64,000 bases of DNA. It comes from Fistularia commersonii. Lineage: Eukaryota > Chordata > Actinopteri > Syngnathiformes > Fistulariidae. The notes beneath the pieces were generated by a model. That model made no database searches and was not told the origin of the DNA. It saw only the letters and a program-made list of their open reading frames with translations. Both the position numbers and the translations under genes were made by a program. Below are positions 26,301 through 40,122 of this stretch, piece by piece. The stretch is taken from positions 12,174,501 through 12,238,500 of the forward strand of contig JBBMNZ010000019.1 of the NCBI GenBank assembly GCA_037954325.1, read 5' to 3'. Position 1 is the stretch's first letter. The number at the start of each line of letters is the position of its first letter.

Positions 26301-26577
26301 CAGGACTGTTGCTGCAGATGAGGTAAGACACTATATGCCACAACGGGGCTCTCTTCTCTCGCAGCGCCACCAAGGGAGCAACTGAGCGAGTCTGGAGGTG
26401 CCAATGAATTAGTTCACTGTTTTCACTCATTATACCGGACTGACTGCCTCACTTTTTTCTCTGTCTTTATTTACGCCCTTTTCTTCATCTCCGACTTCTC
26501 TGGCACCGCACACATAGGCAGACAAAGACCCCGCTCATAATGAGAGCGTAGCGGTGTCTGAGTGTGTGTTATTCTTT

Positions 26578-26641
26578 GTGCGGGTAATATGACTGTGTGT
26601 GTAGATGTGTGTGTGTGTGTGTAGATGTGTGTGTGTGTGTA
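26578..26641. repeat. short TGTGTAGATG repeat
   Basis: Decanucleotide-like units alternating TG runs with TAGATG. Confidence 0.8.
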
Positions 26642-26692
26642 GAAGGTGGGGGATTATGGCAGTTCCAAAGCTGTGAATAGAAGCCTGGCTGG

Positions 26693-26765
26693 GCCCCGGC
26701 CCTGGCTGAATTAATTACTCTAATTAGCTTCTTAATTGCATATATTAAGCCACTGGTTAGCGGGG
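26693..26765. promoter_or_regulatory. TAATTA-rich block, candidate enhancer or CNE
   Basis: Several homeodomain-type cores lie close together: GAATTAATTACTC, CTAATTAGC and CTTAATTGC, then ATATTAAGCC. The flanks are GC-rich. No repeat-family match was seen. Regulatory function is inferred from composition only. Confidence 0.3.
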
Positions 26766-27413
26766 TTGGAACGGTGGTTGGGGTCTGGATCTAAAGCTGG
26801 AACTAGAGGGGTGGGCTAAGGCGCACAAAGGGGTATTACACACAAAAGTAACAAACCTGCCCCCCACCCCATCCACTTGAGGTAGTCTGAAGTGGAGCCT
26901 GTGCACTCCCCACCGTGATGAAGCTATTCAATTATCCATCCCACCCCCATCAATATATAATCAGCGCATACAGCAGCAGCAGATGTGTGGTAATATGGCT
27001 GATAAGCCACCCATCCCCACCCCTCAAGGGAACCAAACAAATTAATAGTGGAACTACACGAGCTACTCAAAGCCGTCTTCATCTGAAACCTTCGCCGCAT
27101 CGCTCGGTGCTGCGAGATGTGCCCGGCTCTCGACAACCCGCCCCAGCCTGGAAACCTGTGGCAACGCTGAACCTCACAAGCCGACCACGAGAACATCATC
27201 ACTGTTAGTTAGGTTAGAGTCGCTTATTCCTGTGCTGTCCTTTTTTTTTTTCCTCACATGATTTGCAGATACTAAAAAAAAAAATCCTTAAACCCTTGGC
27301 TCTACAGAGTGGACAACATGCAACATATTAAGCTTTTACTGGCGCTGGTTGACTCAAGATAGGAGAGTTTCATGCTGGTAAAGAGAGGCAGGTTTCTGTC
27401 TGATGAAGGTGGA

Positions 27414-27416
<3 letters not shown>

Positions 27417-27481
<65 letters not shown>
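27417..27481. repeat. TG microsatellite
   Basis: About 32 TG units, among the longest pure tracts here. Confidence 0.97.
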
Positions 27482-27484
<3 letters not shown>

Positions 27485-30400
27485 GGGGCAGATTTTGGAG
27501 CATTTGACGGTAAGAGGAGGTGTGGTTACCAAAAAAATGCCTCATTGGACTTGTCAAACACATCCAAAGCATCTCACCACAATGTCGATTAGTCGACAAC
27601 AAGTAAACAGTGAGTCCGCTAATGAATCTCTCTTCAATAAACAAGCAGAGATCGTGCACAGCAACACACGGGTGCACGAGCACCCCATGGTAATGATGTT
27701 CTTTGTGGAGTTTTTGGGGTAATTAGGGCCGCTTAAATGGTGGTTAAAAAGGATTTGAGGCTGATTGTTTGTCCTTGTGTCTTTGAGCTGTGGGCCCTCT
27801 TGCTCCACTGACTGTCAACACTGTCTTTTTCTACTGTCTCCACACAGCACACAAAAATCCTTTCATCAGCCTGTCCGCAGTCGACCATCGCTTGCCCTCC
27901 TATCTTCCCTCCTCCTTTTTCCACATGCATCAATTATTCCTGCTTGTCCGTTTCCCTCTAATTTACACTTTCTTTTACTTTTTTTCCAGGCTCCTCCCTT
28001 TTCGTCTCCATTTTTTTTACTCAACAGCTGCTGGGTTCAATCCGTCACAGGGAAGACCATAATCTCCCTCACACATGGCCTGTTACTTATAAAAAAAAAA
28101 ACTCATCACCTAAACATTACAGACTGCGTTTGGGCGCTTCTTTCGGAGGAACATAATTCATTTGTCATCTTAATCGTACTTAGAGAGAAAGCTGATACCA
28201 ATTTAATTTGATAAATACGGTGCTAGAGTGAGGATATGCTTTGCCGAAGTGAGCATGTAAGCAGCTGGTTTGGCTTTGTCCACAAAGAATTCAACGTACA
28301 CCAAACAAGACTTCTAAAATCCACTGTCAAGTGCCAAATTAAAATTAATGATTGGTGGGCACTTCTGAGTTACACATTCTGAAAACTCCAAATAAAAACA
28401 AAATGTAAATTCTTTTTTTATTGATATATTGGGCTAAAAACATCACGGCACTCTCCTACTGGGATCAGAAAATAGGAATAACTCACCGCCAACGCGTAAT
28501 AAGTTGAGTAAAAACTTGTGTCGCACAAACTAAAACATTTAAGTGAAAAGCTAACTTTAGTGTTCTCATTTCAGATGGGGCTAGCATTCTTACATTTTTT
28601 ATGCTATGCTAGGACTATAAATATTGTAGCTCCTGCAATTTCTTGGGCTTTGTGATAAAACAGGCAATGGTAAACATGCACTGCATAAAAGCAGTAAAAA
28701 GCAGAAAAAAGGAAACTAAAATGGATTCATTTCAGCTTTGTCAAGCTAAAACATTACCAAGTCTAACATCTAACTAGGGTTTATCTAAAAAGGCTTTTTT
28801 TCAGACAGTGTCCTGAGATGATACCTGGAGCGAGGGTTCGTTCAAGCTCATGTAAAATAAAACAGAATAAGCCAGGCCGATGCCCCGTCTTAGCCTTTGT
28901 GCTCAACTAGACCAAGATAAAGATGCCCTTAATCCAGCTCTGCTTTATCCCGCTAATACAAATACAATAAAACAGCAAGTATTCTCAAAATAATCAAATA
29001 CTATTAATAAAAAAAGAGAATGTGAAAATTGTGTTTTCAACGTTTGCGTTGTTCCGTGTGCATTCGAACACACGTCACTATCCCTGTGTTTTCCTACCCA
29101 TCTGTCCGTGCCAATTTGCTCATTATGTTGATCGGAGGTCACGTCTGTGTGAACCCGGACACTAAATCAAAAGCTATATTAGCAAGCTAATGCTTTCTAC
29201 CAATGGCAGGGGTCAGCCGAGAGGTGCGTTTGTTCGGAACACCCCCCGCATGTCTGATAGCCGGGAGACACCTCCATCTGCAAAAAGTTTCCCGGGCAGA
29301 AGGCAACAACACAATGATGCCTTTGTCTGTCGAGCTGTGATGGGAATGAAAAAAGTTGTGTGTTTGAGTGTGTGTATATGCCAGACAAACAGACAGTGTA
29401 GGAAGGTTAAATGAATCATACAATGTTAACCAGCCCCAATCCAATTAGGGAGGGATTCTTTTTGTGTGACCTTTAACAGAGGAGAGATGTATTCACACTT
29501 TCTCACTCACGCATTCAACCCCCCCCCCCCGACATGACTACACACAAAAACTCCAATAAACTGTCCGCTCTCCACACAAAGAGTCAGATATGACACTCAC
29601 GCAACCGCACACCGACACCCACAAATGCGCCCTCTGCCCACATACACACGAGCTCCCCGCCAACATCACACACATACCAGAAAGCACACACATTCTCGCA
29701 GACAGTAGCACAGCTCTGATTGCTGACCTAAATCGGCCGGGCGATCTGTCACTTTCTTTTACTCACACTCAGCACACATCTTTTTTTTTCATCTTATCCT
29801 CCCTTTCTCTTCCCCTTCTCTCTCGTTTTTTCCTCTCCAAATAATCCCCCTCTCTCCCAATGTCACTTTACATCAGCTCATCCTTGTCTCTCTCCCTTCT
29901 CCTATTATCTTTAGCAGAAATGCCATGGCCTCATTTGTATTGTGTAATTTAGGTGTCAAAAAACATAGCTTTAAATTTTAAGGGGCCACTTCCTGGTGAT
30001 GTGCATGAAATATTTTCATACATTTCAATGTATATGATAATGAGCACAGGACAATCTCCGGTTTAATTAATTGAACTCTTACGCTTTTAAAGGAGCCGTC
30101 CTTCCTCTAGTTTCTCTTATCAATTGAGAGATGCAGATAAACTTTAGCTCTAAAAGGGAAATTATTCAGAGCCATCACACCAAACCTTTGCCGGCCTATT
30201 CTATTCCATTTTCCAGTTTTGCACTTTATTTGGGGCTATTTTCACACATGAGAGTTTAACAGAGGCAGTTGCCTCAAGAATTCGATGTGTTTGGCGAAGT
30301 GTGAAAAATGTGTTGCAAGCTAAAAAAGCAGTCTTGGGTCCACCTCAAAATAGTTGTCAGGGGCCGGCTTCCAGTGAACTCTGGGGGCGTCCCCTGAGAG

Positions 30401-30934
30401 CTGCGGGGAAAGTGAAAGCCTAAACACATTTGAAGTGGAAAAAAAATTGCTTTTTTTTTTTTTTTTTTTCTCCTCGAAATTTTACATGTATGTCAGGCTG
30501 TACAGTAAGATTCATGGCGGTCTGGAAGGGGAGGCTCTGGTCTGGAAGGGACCTATTTTTCATTTGAATGAATAAAATAAACTGTTTCAAAGTTGCATGG
30601 ATTTTTCCACACCATTAAGTCACAAGAGATATAGGTGCGCAGTAACAGAAACTTAAGCAAGATTAACGACTTGGATACATAATAGTTCACCGTGTCACAT
30701 ACATCATGATGAAGATGTGCCGACTAGCGGTTCATGACTAAATAATGGGGGTGGAAGTATCTGACAGTCCAGATCGTTGTTTTTCATTTAGGTAAATATT
30801 GAGGGAAAAATGAGCAAAGTTAGACCTTTTTGAGAATGTTGATCTGAATACCACTCGTCTTTCCCCCAGCTGAAGAGTTTCACGGTTAACTGGTGGACGT
30901 TCAAAGCCACCGACTGACCAATGAATGGAGTCCT

Positions 30935-31012
30935 TTTGTTGTTGTTGTCGTCGTTGTTGTTCTTGTTCTTGTTCTTGTTCTTGTTCTTGTTCTTGTTCTT
31001 GTTGTCGCTGAG
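30935..31012 (+). repeat. (TTCTTG)n hexanucleotide array with TTG lead-in
   Basis: A TTG/TCG trinucleotide lead-in (30935-30960) is followed by about eight uninterrupted TTCTTG units and a TTGTCG end. The reverse strand reads as a Gln-Glu run, but there are no splice or start signals and no neighbouring coding sequence, so it is taken as a simple repeat. Confidence 0.9.
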
Positions 31013-31099
31013 TCAATCAATTTAGTCTAAATACTTATAACTAAGTCCCTTGTCGGATGGACATGTTTCAAGTCCTTATATTCTCCAAGTGCCTATTTG

Positions 31100-31332
31100 A
31101 GTCCACCCAGGTTCTCCAGTTTCTTCCCAAGAGTCCAAAACCCAATACAGTAGGTTCGAGATTATCTATAGATGTTAATAAGAAACCGGGTTGTTCTGTT
31201 TCTCTTTGTGACCCGTGACTGAGTGGCAACTGGTCCAGGTTGAACCCCGCCTTCTACCCAATGACAGCTGGGAATGGCTCCAGCACCCCTCCAACCCTTT
31301 GTGCGGGATAAGCGGTGAAGTTAATGAATGAA
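31100..31332 (+). repeat. SINE-like dispersed repeat, decayed 3' part, plus
   Basis: AGGTTCTCCAGTTTCTTCCC and AGAGTCCAAAACCC match the middle of the family. Then come CAACTGGTCCAGGTTGAACC, CAATGACAGCTGGGAATGGC and a GGGATAAGCGG tail. The head is missing and several parts are diverged. Confidence 0.75.
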
Positions 31333-32419
31333 TTCATTTCAGTTCACGAAGGCATCACAGAATGACAGTGTGGAAAAAAAATACCATGAAACATGTCCAT
31401 TGGCTTGATTTATGAAGAGAGGCATTGTACTTATCCAGCTATTGTTTGGTTGTTGGGGTGGGGAGGGGGGTCAGTACAAGCACATAACACATCACGGCTA
31501 CACCTGAATGAGCACCAGGCTGGTCTTGCAGCAGTAAATTCTCTCTTAAATGTCTTTCTGAAAAAATCTCTGAATAGAAAGATGGCACACAGTTTTGAAA
31601 CCTGTATTTAATCACCTTCAGCACAGTCTACCTGCAGATCTACTGCATCACATGGCCAAACATTTGCGTTACCAGATTCAAAGGCCTGCAAATTAAAAAG
31701 CGCCCAATACAATGGATATGCAATGTTAATGCAATGAGATGGAAACAGAATGCCTTACAAGACACTTTTTTTCATTGATCCCTGATGGAACCACAGATTT
31801 AGTGAACATGTACCTTTACAGCGGTTGTGTTAAATCCAAAACTACAATAATGAGCCTTTAGAAATCCATTTTAAAATCACACTGCGTGCCGCTGCAACTA
31901 AAGCAGTAAATATTTCGGAATGTGCCAGACACCAGCCAGCAGACTGTCAGAACATTTTGTTCATTTATTTCAACAAAGTGTAACATCAATTACCTCTGTC
32001 AGAAATGTCTCTCTCCCTTTCATTCTTGAAGGTTTCTGTGTGTGTTTGCGAGTGTGTGCGTCTTTATCTAAGGGGTCCAAAACTAACCCACTAATAGTGG
32101 GGCTGATACATAGGGTTTTTTGCCTCTCTGTTCGGATTTAATGGTATAAAGCACTGTCAAAGCCGTGTACCCACAAAGACAGCAATATCTACTCTTGTGT
32201 GTTTTTAGTGACTTTACCTGGGTGGAGTGTGAGGAAGAAGTGGCTGAATCATCATCTCTGCAGTTGTTGTTCGCCGTGCAGTGAGCTTGGTGATTTAGCT
32301 CCCTGGGTCTTCAGAAACAGTTGGGTAAGCCTAATAAGGCATATTTATCTACGTGATCTAACACCGGAGCAAGTGGTCATGCAAAGCGGCTAAAGCACAA
32401 TTATGTTTTGTTATTAAAA

Positions 32420-32620
32420 CTTATACTTTATTAACTCCTCGTGGGGAAAATCCCTCTGCGTTTAACCCATCATGGATGAACCACGAGCAAGAGGCCGCTG
32501 TGTATCAGCGCCAGGGGAGAATTTGGGGGTCCAGTGTCTTGCTCAACAACACTTAAACACACCAGGAGGAGCCGGGTATCGAACCAGGAATGTTCAGTTA
32601 CGAGGACGATCTGTAATTCA
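32420..32620 (-). repeat. second tRNA-related dispersed repeat fragment, minus
   Basis: The segment contains GTGTCTTGCTCAACAACACTT and GGGTATCGAACCAGG. Read on the minus strand the latter gives a good pol III B-box, GGTTCGATACC. This GTCTTGCTCAA...CACTT...TCGAACC layout is known from a common fish repeat different from the one at 52.5 kb. Ends are approximate, and there is no A-box that I can call. Confidence 0.55.
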
Positions 32621-34170
32621 TGATTGATGTCAACTAAAAGATAAAGTGCCCTCCCTTGCATGTCACTTCCATGGGCTTGTCCTTATCCTCTTAACATGAC
32701 TTTGGAAGTCTTGCCCTACATATGTTCTGTCTAATAAGTCAAAGGCCCAACCATGTAAACATTTTCTCTCCTTGACTTAATGAATGACTTAGCTGCACTT
32801 CCTTTTTTAACCTCCAGCGATCAATCCAAGCTTGGTTCCCTGAACAAAATGCTAAATTTGTTTTTGTGTACAACACAATCATCTGCATGGTTTCCGAACC
32901 CTTTCTTTTTTTCATGTGCACACCTCGCAGGTGGCATAATTGGTGACAAAGACTGTGCGACAAGTTTTCCACTCTAAAAGAGGATGTCATAAACAACAGC
33001 TTTGGTGCGCAATGGTTCATGTTATTACAGTTTTCCTCCTGCTGGTTTCACTAAGTCTTGTTCCCTTTTTGGGAAAATGGATAAAGATATTTAGTCCGAT
33101 TTGCTTCAGCTCAGTCTTTTAACCAAAGCTCTGAAACCCATGAAGCAAGCATGAGACTCTTCTTACTGACTAATGGTTTGTTGACCTGCAGCTCTAAATA
33201 TAACAGGGACAAAATTGGGAAATGTTTGGAATCTTTAAATTGCTTCAGATCTGATTTTCAGCTTCATTATGTAATTTTCCAGCTCGTGCAGAAGCATCTG
33301 CTTGTAAAGTGGTTGCTATTTAACAGCGCTAAGATAAGATAATAGGAGACAAATGTCTGGTATTATAGATGTACGACTTTATCTATGATAGACAAAATGA
33401 TGGATTATACAGTCGCACATATTAATTCCATTTCAGAGGAGATTTTAGTGCAAGAACAGACCCCTGTCCCTGACTGTGGTTGTCTTGTTACTCCCTCTTT
33501 CAATCTCCTCTCTCTCTCCTTCCTGTGGCCCTTCCTTTTCTCTCCCCTGTGCCTGAGGTTGCTTTAGAGCCTGGCAGGAGGCTCAAATCAGAGGGCTTAA
33601 ACCTGTTCAAATATTCAGCAGATATAGATTTCTCACACTCACAGGATCCCACACCTCTTCCATCCTGCTGCTCTCCATCCTTCCATCTCAGAGTCTGTCC
33701 TTTGCTGAAATCCTTCACTTTCCTCCCTCACTGCAGCCCCTAGCTTGACTGTCTCTCTCTCTCGCTGTCACTCAGACACACACATATGCACATAAACACA
33801 CTCACAGCTACGCAAGTATGCACAGGGAGAATCATAAACTAACGCAGAGTGGCGGAGAGGTGCAGCTCATTTCGGCTGCAGTGCAGCGTTTCTCCCCGCT
33901 TCCTCTCCTCCATTGTCTTTTCTCTCTCATTTACTGCACTCTTGGTTTCGCTGTCGCGCTCCATCTTTCTCTTCATCTGTCACTCACCATTTTGTTCCCT
34001 CTTTTGCTCTCTTCCCTCTTCCCTCGCCTCCCGTCGTATCTGGATTCTGTGTCATTTATTTCAGCTTAACCCTAATGAATAAACCAGCAAGCACCTCTGC
34101 ATTATTTAAAACTATGACACTGCTGTCTGCACGCACTGCACCGACCTGTGCTGTCGAACAATTAGACCAC

Positions 34171-34195
34171 ACACACACACACACACACACACACA
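34171..34195. repeat. CA microsatellite
   Basis: About 12 CA units. Confidence 0.95.
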
Positions 34196-34891
34196 GGCCA
34201 CACCTTGTTCAAGGATGCACATGGATGTACGAAAGATACCCGACATGTTACAAGGAATGGAAAGCGCGACACTCGGATTCCTGAATGTACACATAAATGT
34301 GTGAAAACTGAACTTGCAAATTGCAAATGAGACTGAACAGAAAAAGACAAACAGAGCCAGGGAGGAGGGAAACAATAGCCTGTCAGCTGGAAGAAAAATA
34401 GAGTTTGTTGAAAAGTGTGCAAATGACAACCAGCAGGCAGCACATATGCACACATTTTTAACTTTCTCCAAAATCCCATCAGCTCCTGCAAAGACTTGCC
34501 CATGCTAACATGTTGAGCTATTTTTCAAGGTAGGCTAGGTTCTAGGATCCAGTCAGCTCTTGTATTATTCATATTAGTAAGGGGTGGAGGGGTTGTTTAT
34601 CTCCACTATTGTGCGACGGCAAGCACCAGGCTTTCTGCAAAGCCCCGGGGGCCCTGCTCCATAAACACACCACTGGGACTTATTCATGCGCTCACATAGA
34701 AAATACATTTATGTCCACCCAACGACCATACATGCACACGCCAGCTGCATCATCAACCGCACAATGTCTGCGTAATACCTGCATCTGTGCGTGCGCACAC
34801 TCAGCCATCTGTCTCAGTATGGAACAACAACAACACTGGCATCCCTCTGCGACTGACCCATTCATGACAACACATCCCACCAACTTTATGT

Positions 34892-34922
34892 GTATGTGTG
34901 TGTGTGTGTGTATGTGTGTGTG
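34892..34922. repeat. TG microsatellite
   Basis: TG units with two TATG interruptions. Confidence 0.9.
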
Positions 34923-36752
34923 TTAAGCCTACTTTGAGTGTGTTTACAATCACAAGATTTCTTGTGTGCCAATGTGTGTGAGTGCATATATTCATGAGAA
35001 TGCCCCTGTGCATGGTGGTGTGAGCCTGCATATGTTAACGGGAGTGAATATTGTGAGTGCTTGTGTGTTTGCTTTAAATGTATAGATGTGTGGAGAATTT
35101 GAGTCCGTCACTATGCACTTGGGGAAGTGTCGGTTGATGACTTGGTGTACAAGCATGCATGGGTGTGTGTGTGTCTATGTTTATGTTGCCTTCCCTTGAC
35201 AGGAAAAGCAGTGACTGCAAATGACCCCACTGAATTCAGCGCCGTACAGCAGATGAAAGAAACTATCTGTGTGTCAACTGACACTCGGAAGGCATTCACA
35301 AAGTCACAACAATCAAAGACAGAACCTTCACCGAGGATATTCGTGCCATTTGTGAAATTCAATGCACGCCATGTCACATGATGCAGTCACACATGCATCG
35401 TGAACAAAATCACTTCAGTAACAATGATGTAGGGGGCAGAGGAAAATGTCTTACGCCAGGGTGCTTAAATCGAAAAATGATCCGCAGGTTTCCATACCAG
35501 TACTGTGCTGACCCTTGAAGATCAGCTGATTCCAGCCCAGTTTTGACAAAAACACTTCTGTTCTCTTTATGCATTTAGGGCAGATCAGCTGGACATGGGC
35601 TCCTTCAGTTCTCATTAAAGAAGACAGATCAAAACCATACTTTGATGGTGGTGAACGTGTGTGTGTGTGTGTGTGTGCCTGTGCATGCACGCGTGCAATG
35701 GGTATGTATTACACGTACAGGCATCTGATTTCAAATTTCATTCATTAAAAGATTTATTAAAAGCAGTGAAAGACTTGATCTGTGGATTGAGTTAGTGCGC
35801 TGCGTGCGGGGGGTTTGGGCGTGGGGTGGCGGATGGGGGGCTCAGCCAAACCAGATACCATGAGTGTGTGACAGGGAAATGGGTTTACATAAACTCTGAC
35901 CTTATGTTATGAATGAAAACATCACTCAATGAGTATAACTAATCAATTTTCCCCCCTCTTTCTCTTCTCTCCCCAGGGCTCGGAAGAAAAGAATCAGTTT
36001 TAATGGGATTCAAGTAATCTGATTACAAAGCAGGGGCATCTGTGATGCATTTGAGCCTAGTGAAAACAAAGTATTCAGAAAGAAATGTGTCATTTTCCCA
36101 AGATTTGATCTCAATGATCTCCATCTGTCAATGGTGATAAAACACAGTGGAGCATGACAATGACATCAGAGGGAGGTTTTCAGTTTACACACTGTAGTGG
36201 CAAACAGATTACCCCGTGGACTCTAAGCAAGTTAGCGTTAATCTGTAATGGATTTAACTTTGAAATTAACCTCTACTCTCTACTGCATTGCTTCCTCCTG
36301 CTGTTCACTGCGCACATGCTCCTGGCGTATATGCTGTGCATCCGCAGTGTGCAAATTAAACCGCACTGTGCTATAGGTTAATTAAAACAATATTTCCCCC
36401 AAGACTGCACATACGCCAGCGCCTTCACACACACATGAACAAATATACATTTGCAGTGACTAAATTCCGGAACGGAATACTCAACAGAGTTGTCTAATAT
36501 CCTTCTCAAGTGGTCATTTCAGCTTAGTAGATATGTGGCTCTAAACAAGCCGTCAGATTAACTGTTATTAATTATCTTGCAGCCTCATTAAGTGCACACA
36601 CGCTCGAGCAAGAGCCTACAAGAAGCGTTCTTCATTAAAATGCACACTACACAGGCTATCTGGTGAAGTTTTCAGTAAGTTATCAGCTCTAAATGCTCTC
36701 CACTCTAAGCTACTCCCCTGTCCCTTCACCTCTTAAAGTCTGAATATATGTG

Positions 36753-36754
<2 letters not shown>

Positions 36755-36797
<43 letters not shown>
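36755..36797. repeat. TG microsatellite
   Basis: About 21 TG units. Confidence 0.96.
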
Positions 36798-39323
36798 CCT
36801 AGTGCTACAGTCATCATTGATTTGGCGGGAGCTGTCGATCGATCGGTCTGGGTCTGTGTGCGTGGAGATAAAGGTGTTTCTATCTCTGGACACTCCAGTT
36901 ACCAGGTGGAGCGACTCAAATGTGGTGCTCAAAACTGGAGATTGAGCTTCACATTTGGGCCTCTTACTTTTACAGTTCGCCCCCCACAGGGTTCAACATA
37001 AATGTATTTAATTGACTGATATCAAAATAGTTGAATACAAACATCTGATTGCAACACTTTGTTGCAAATATCACAATCTCTGCAAAGCTAAACATAAGCA
37101 TTTGTCAAGAATTACAGAAATCCTCCCTCTCAGGCATCCATAATTCAGATAAACACAACAACAGGTTTGAGGCTGAGTCATCTAGAGATTGTGTTTGTTT
37201 CATTGTGACAAATTGGGGTCATGTGTTTAAGTCTGCCACAAATGAGTCAGCCTGACAAGAATTCACCCGGCATTCCATCAAGATCCGGTCATGTTGAATT
37301 TCTCATCTCACACGTTTGCCTAGTTAGTGACTGGTGTCAGACACATCCCGTCAACTGCCTATCTTGGGCAAATCCACTGAGCTTCCTTGAATTACCCGTC
37401 AATATTTTTTTTTCAACATCTGTCTCATGCATAGCTGTTGACTGCATCGAGGCCGTTTTTTTCATAAAAAGTATGACAACTTTACCATGACTTGATATTG
37501 GATTGGATAACACTGACAACCCCACTTAATCTGTAACTCAAGGACTAAGGTTAACAGTGAAGTTATCTTTTGTGTGTGTCTATTCATAGGCTGATTTAAT
37601 CAGCTATGTCACTGATGAAGCAAAAGATATAAGTTCACTCACTGATATTTAATAGGGAAATACATGATGAGTTAACAATTACCCAATAGCCCACAAAAAG
37701 AAAAAAAACATCACAAGAAAAAGGATGACATTGCATACCACTGTGATGTTGTAATTGATTTCAAGGGCATAAATGCTAATAAAAGGTAATCATGTGGTGT
37801 TAAAAAATGAAATGTACAATTTTCTTATTCACCTTTGTTAATCCTGATCAGGACGTATCAACCCAAACAATTCATCCAAGTCAACAGATGATGAGTTGGT
37901 CTTGAGGTCCAAAGTGCGAAGAGATTGTCGCTTAAATCATCTCAATGGCCTCAGACCCAGTTTTGCCCCTTTTCAAACCCATGACTGTAAAAATGGGTTC
38001 GACGGCATTTGTTATTTAAAAATCTCAAGTGCCAGTGAGAAATTGACAGCTATGTTGGGTGGCTACATTAAGAAGTCCTATACCTCACAGCAGCCATCAA
38101 TGCAGCCTTGCAGTAGCAGCACGCCAATTTAATTAAATGGACTTAGAAATGCATACTAATGCTTCCCTGGGATATAGTTCTAAAACACTATATAGCCAGA
38201 ATTAGCACAGTGGCATAATTCCACTGCACTAATATTAAAAGATTAGAGTTTTCTACATAAATACACGATCGTGCATAGCTTTAATTTTGCTTTCGGGGGA
38301 CTCTGTTGTTGGTGTCAGATTCTCTCGCTGCATTAACCAGTCAGTCATAAAATCCGGTATCAGATTGATTTAATTTCCCTTCCCTACTTATCAGACTGAA
38401 ATTACTCAATCCATGGGTGCACATCCAACGTATGTAAACACACATGCATACGCACGAAAGTTTAACTGCACCACTGCATGCTGCCTCGCCTACTCGTATC
38501 TAATCTATGAAGTACTTGTATGCTTATAATGATGCAGAGAGCGGGAGAAATGGGTGCCTCACCCCTTTCACACAGACAAGGCGAGTATGAGGACCGATAG
38601 CGAACACACCTGAAACCAGTGGCCGAATATAGAACACAAAGAGGCAAGAGGGATTTCACTGACTTTGACAGATTTTATATTCTCTTTGTCTCTTTCTGTC
38701 TCCCTTTTTGAGTCTCTCCATCTCCGTCCCAGCTTCCTACTCCTCCTGCCTCTGCTTTTTCTGTCGTTTTTAGGGTTTCTTTTTCCACAGGCAGATGAAA
38801 AGATGCGAAAAGAGCATTTGCACACCTGAGTGAATAGAGCTCACAGGTGCGTGGGCGGAGAGCTATGGGAGTCAAACAGCTTTGTCTATATCCCGCTCAC
38901 TCTCTCACTCCTGAGGTGTTTTTGCAGTGCCTGTGTTTGTACGAAAAACACGTGGGTGTGCATCGGTGCATGTGTGCACGCTCCCCTTCAACATTTATGT
39001 GTGCGCCCGTTGCACGAGTCGCTCGACTTGCAAGCGCGGAATTCTCTTGGCTCCGCCGCTCGGCCCGTGTTTAAAAACAACCCACAGGTTTCATCTGACG
39101 TGACCTTTACTTGGCGATTGCTCTGTCTGATACAAATGCTTGGCCTGGCTTACCTTGATGACCTCATGAGGTCTTCACACTGCCTAACTCCAAACAAACC
39201 TTCTGAATAAACCATAACAAACTGTGCTGTGCCATTTGTGGTCACCACGAGTCTGGCAGGAACAACAAACAGGCACCAAGGCACAGCAGCTGAACAGGGC
39301 AAAGACAAAGTAATGACACAGTA

Positions 39324-39362
39324 CACACACACCCACATACACACACACTCACACACACACTT
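39324..39362. repeat. imperfect CA microsatellite near exon 2
   Basis: AC units with CCAC, ATAC and CTCA interruptions. Confidence 0.85.
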
Positions 39363-40050
39363 ACACGCCTTCTCTCCTTCTCAAAAGACACCCAATAACA
39401 AAATTCCACATAAGTAGTAAAGCAGGACAAATCCATGGACGCACAGCAGCTGACTTTTTGTTCTCTGACATCGGTTGAACCTTGAAAAAAACAGGTTGAA
39501 ATAACAAATGCTAGAAAGGGTATATTTTCCAAATCATATGCATATATTTTAGCACTTTCAGCTATACTCTTGACCATTCCAGTTGAAGTTATAACTTATG
39601 TAACGTTTCCCAAATGAGTGTAATGTGTTACCGAAAGATAATGTGCGGTTCACAAAAGTAATTCAAGTATGATATTATCTTGCAACAGATTAAAAAAAAA
39701 AGTTTTAGGGGCTCTAAAAATAAAAACAATTAGTACAACATTTTAATAATAATTAAGAAATTATAGCCATTTGTTAAAAGATGAAGGTGATTTAGTTTAA
39801 AATTTAACTTCGACAAAACTTTGATTTGTCTGTCCTGAAGCGCATCAGCCAGCAGACAAGGTCACATGCAAGTCCCTAAAGCTAATAATGCTCAACAAAC
39901 CCAGACAATCATGAGTGTCATCAATCGAATAAACAAACTCACTCCAACACAATCAGAAATCCACCGTGCAATCACAACAACATTACCCCTACCTCTCTCT
40001 CACTCACACACACACAGAAATGATGCTCATTTCAGTAGACACACAGGCAG

Positions 40051-40069
40051 GCACACACACACACACACA
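40051..40069. repeat. short CA tract just past exon 2 donor
   Basis: Nine CA units about 50 bases beyond the exon 2 donor on the minus strand, where it reads TG. Confidence 0.9.
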
Positions 40070-40122
40070 TTCACAAACTCATACATGACATATCCAGAGT
40101 TCGCTCTACTTGGTGGACTCAC

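Larger units (their letters stand above)
6398..40122 (-). other. efnb3: efnb3 intron 2 (33,725 bp)
   Basis: Bounded by the GTGAGT donor of exon 2 and the CCTCCAG acceptor of exon 3, phase 1. No other coding exon could be supported on either strand. Contents in order: GC-mixed unique DNA possibly conserved (6.6-7.1 kb); AT-rich unique DNA (7.2-10.2 kb); G-rich and purine-rich stretches (10.6-11.8 kb) including a 31-base G run; mostly unique DNA with short TG tracts (12-20.5 kb); a SINE-like fragment (20.6 kb); TG/CA arrays (21.3-23.7 kb); unique DNA (24-26.5 kb); a TAATTA-rich block (26.7 kb); a TG array (27.4 kb); unique AT-rich DNA (27.8-30.9 kb); a TTCTTG array and a SINE-like tail (30.9-31.3 kb); a second SINE-like fragment (32.4 kb); and unique DNA with scattered CA/TG tracts up to exon 2. 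Confidence 0.9.
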
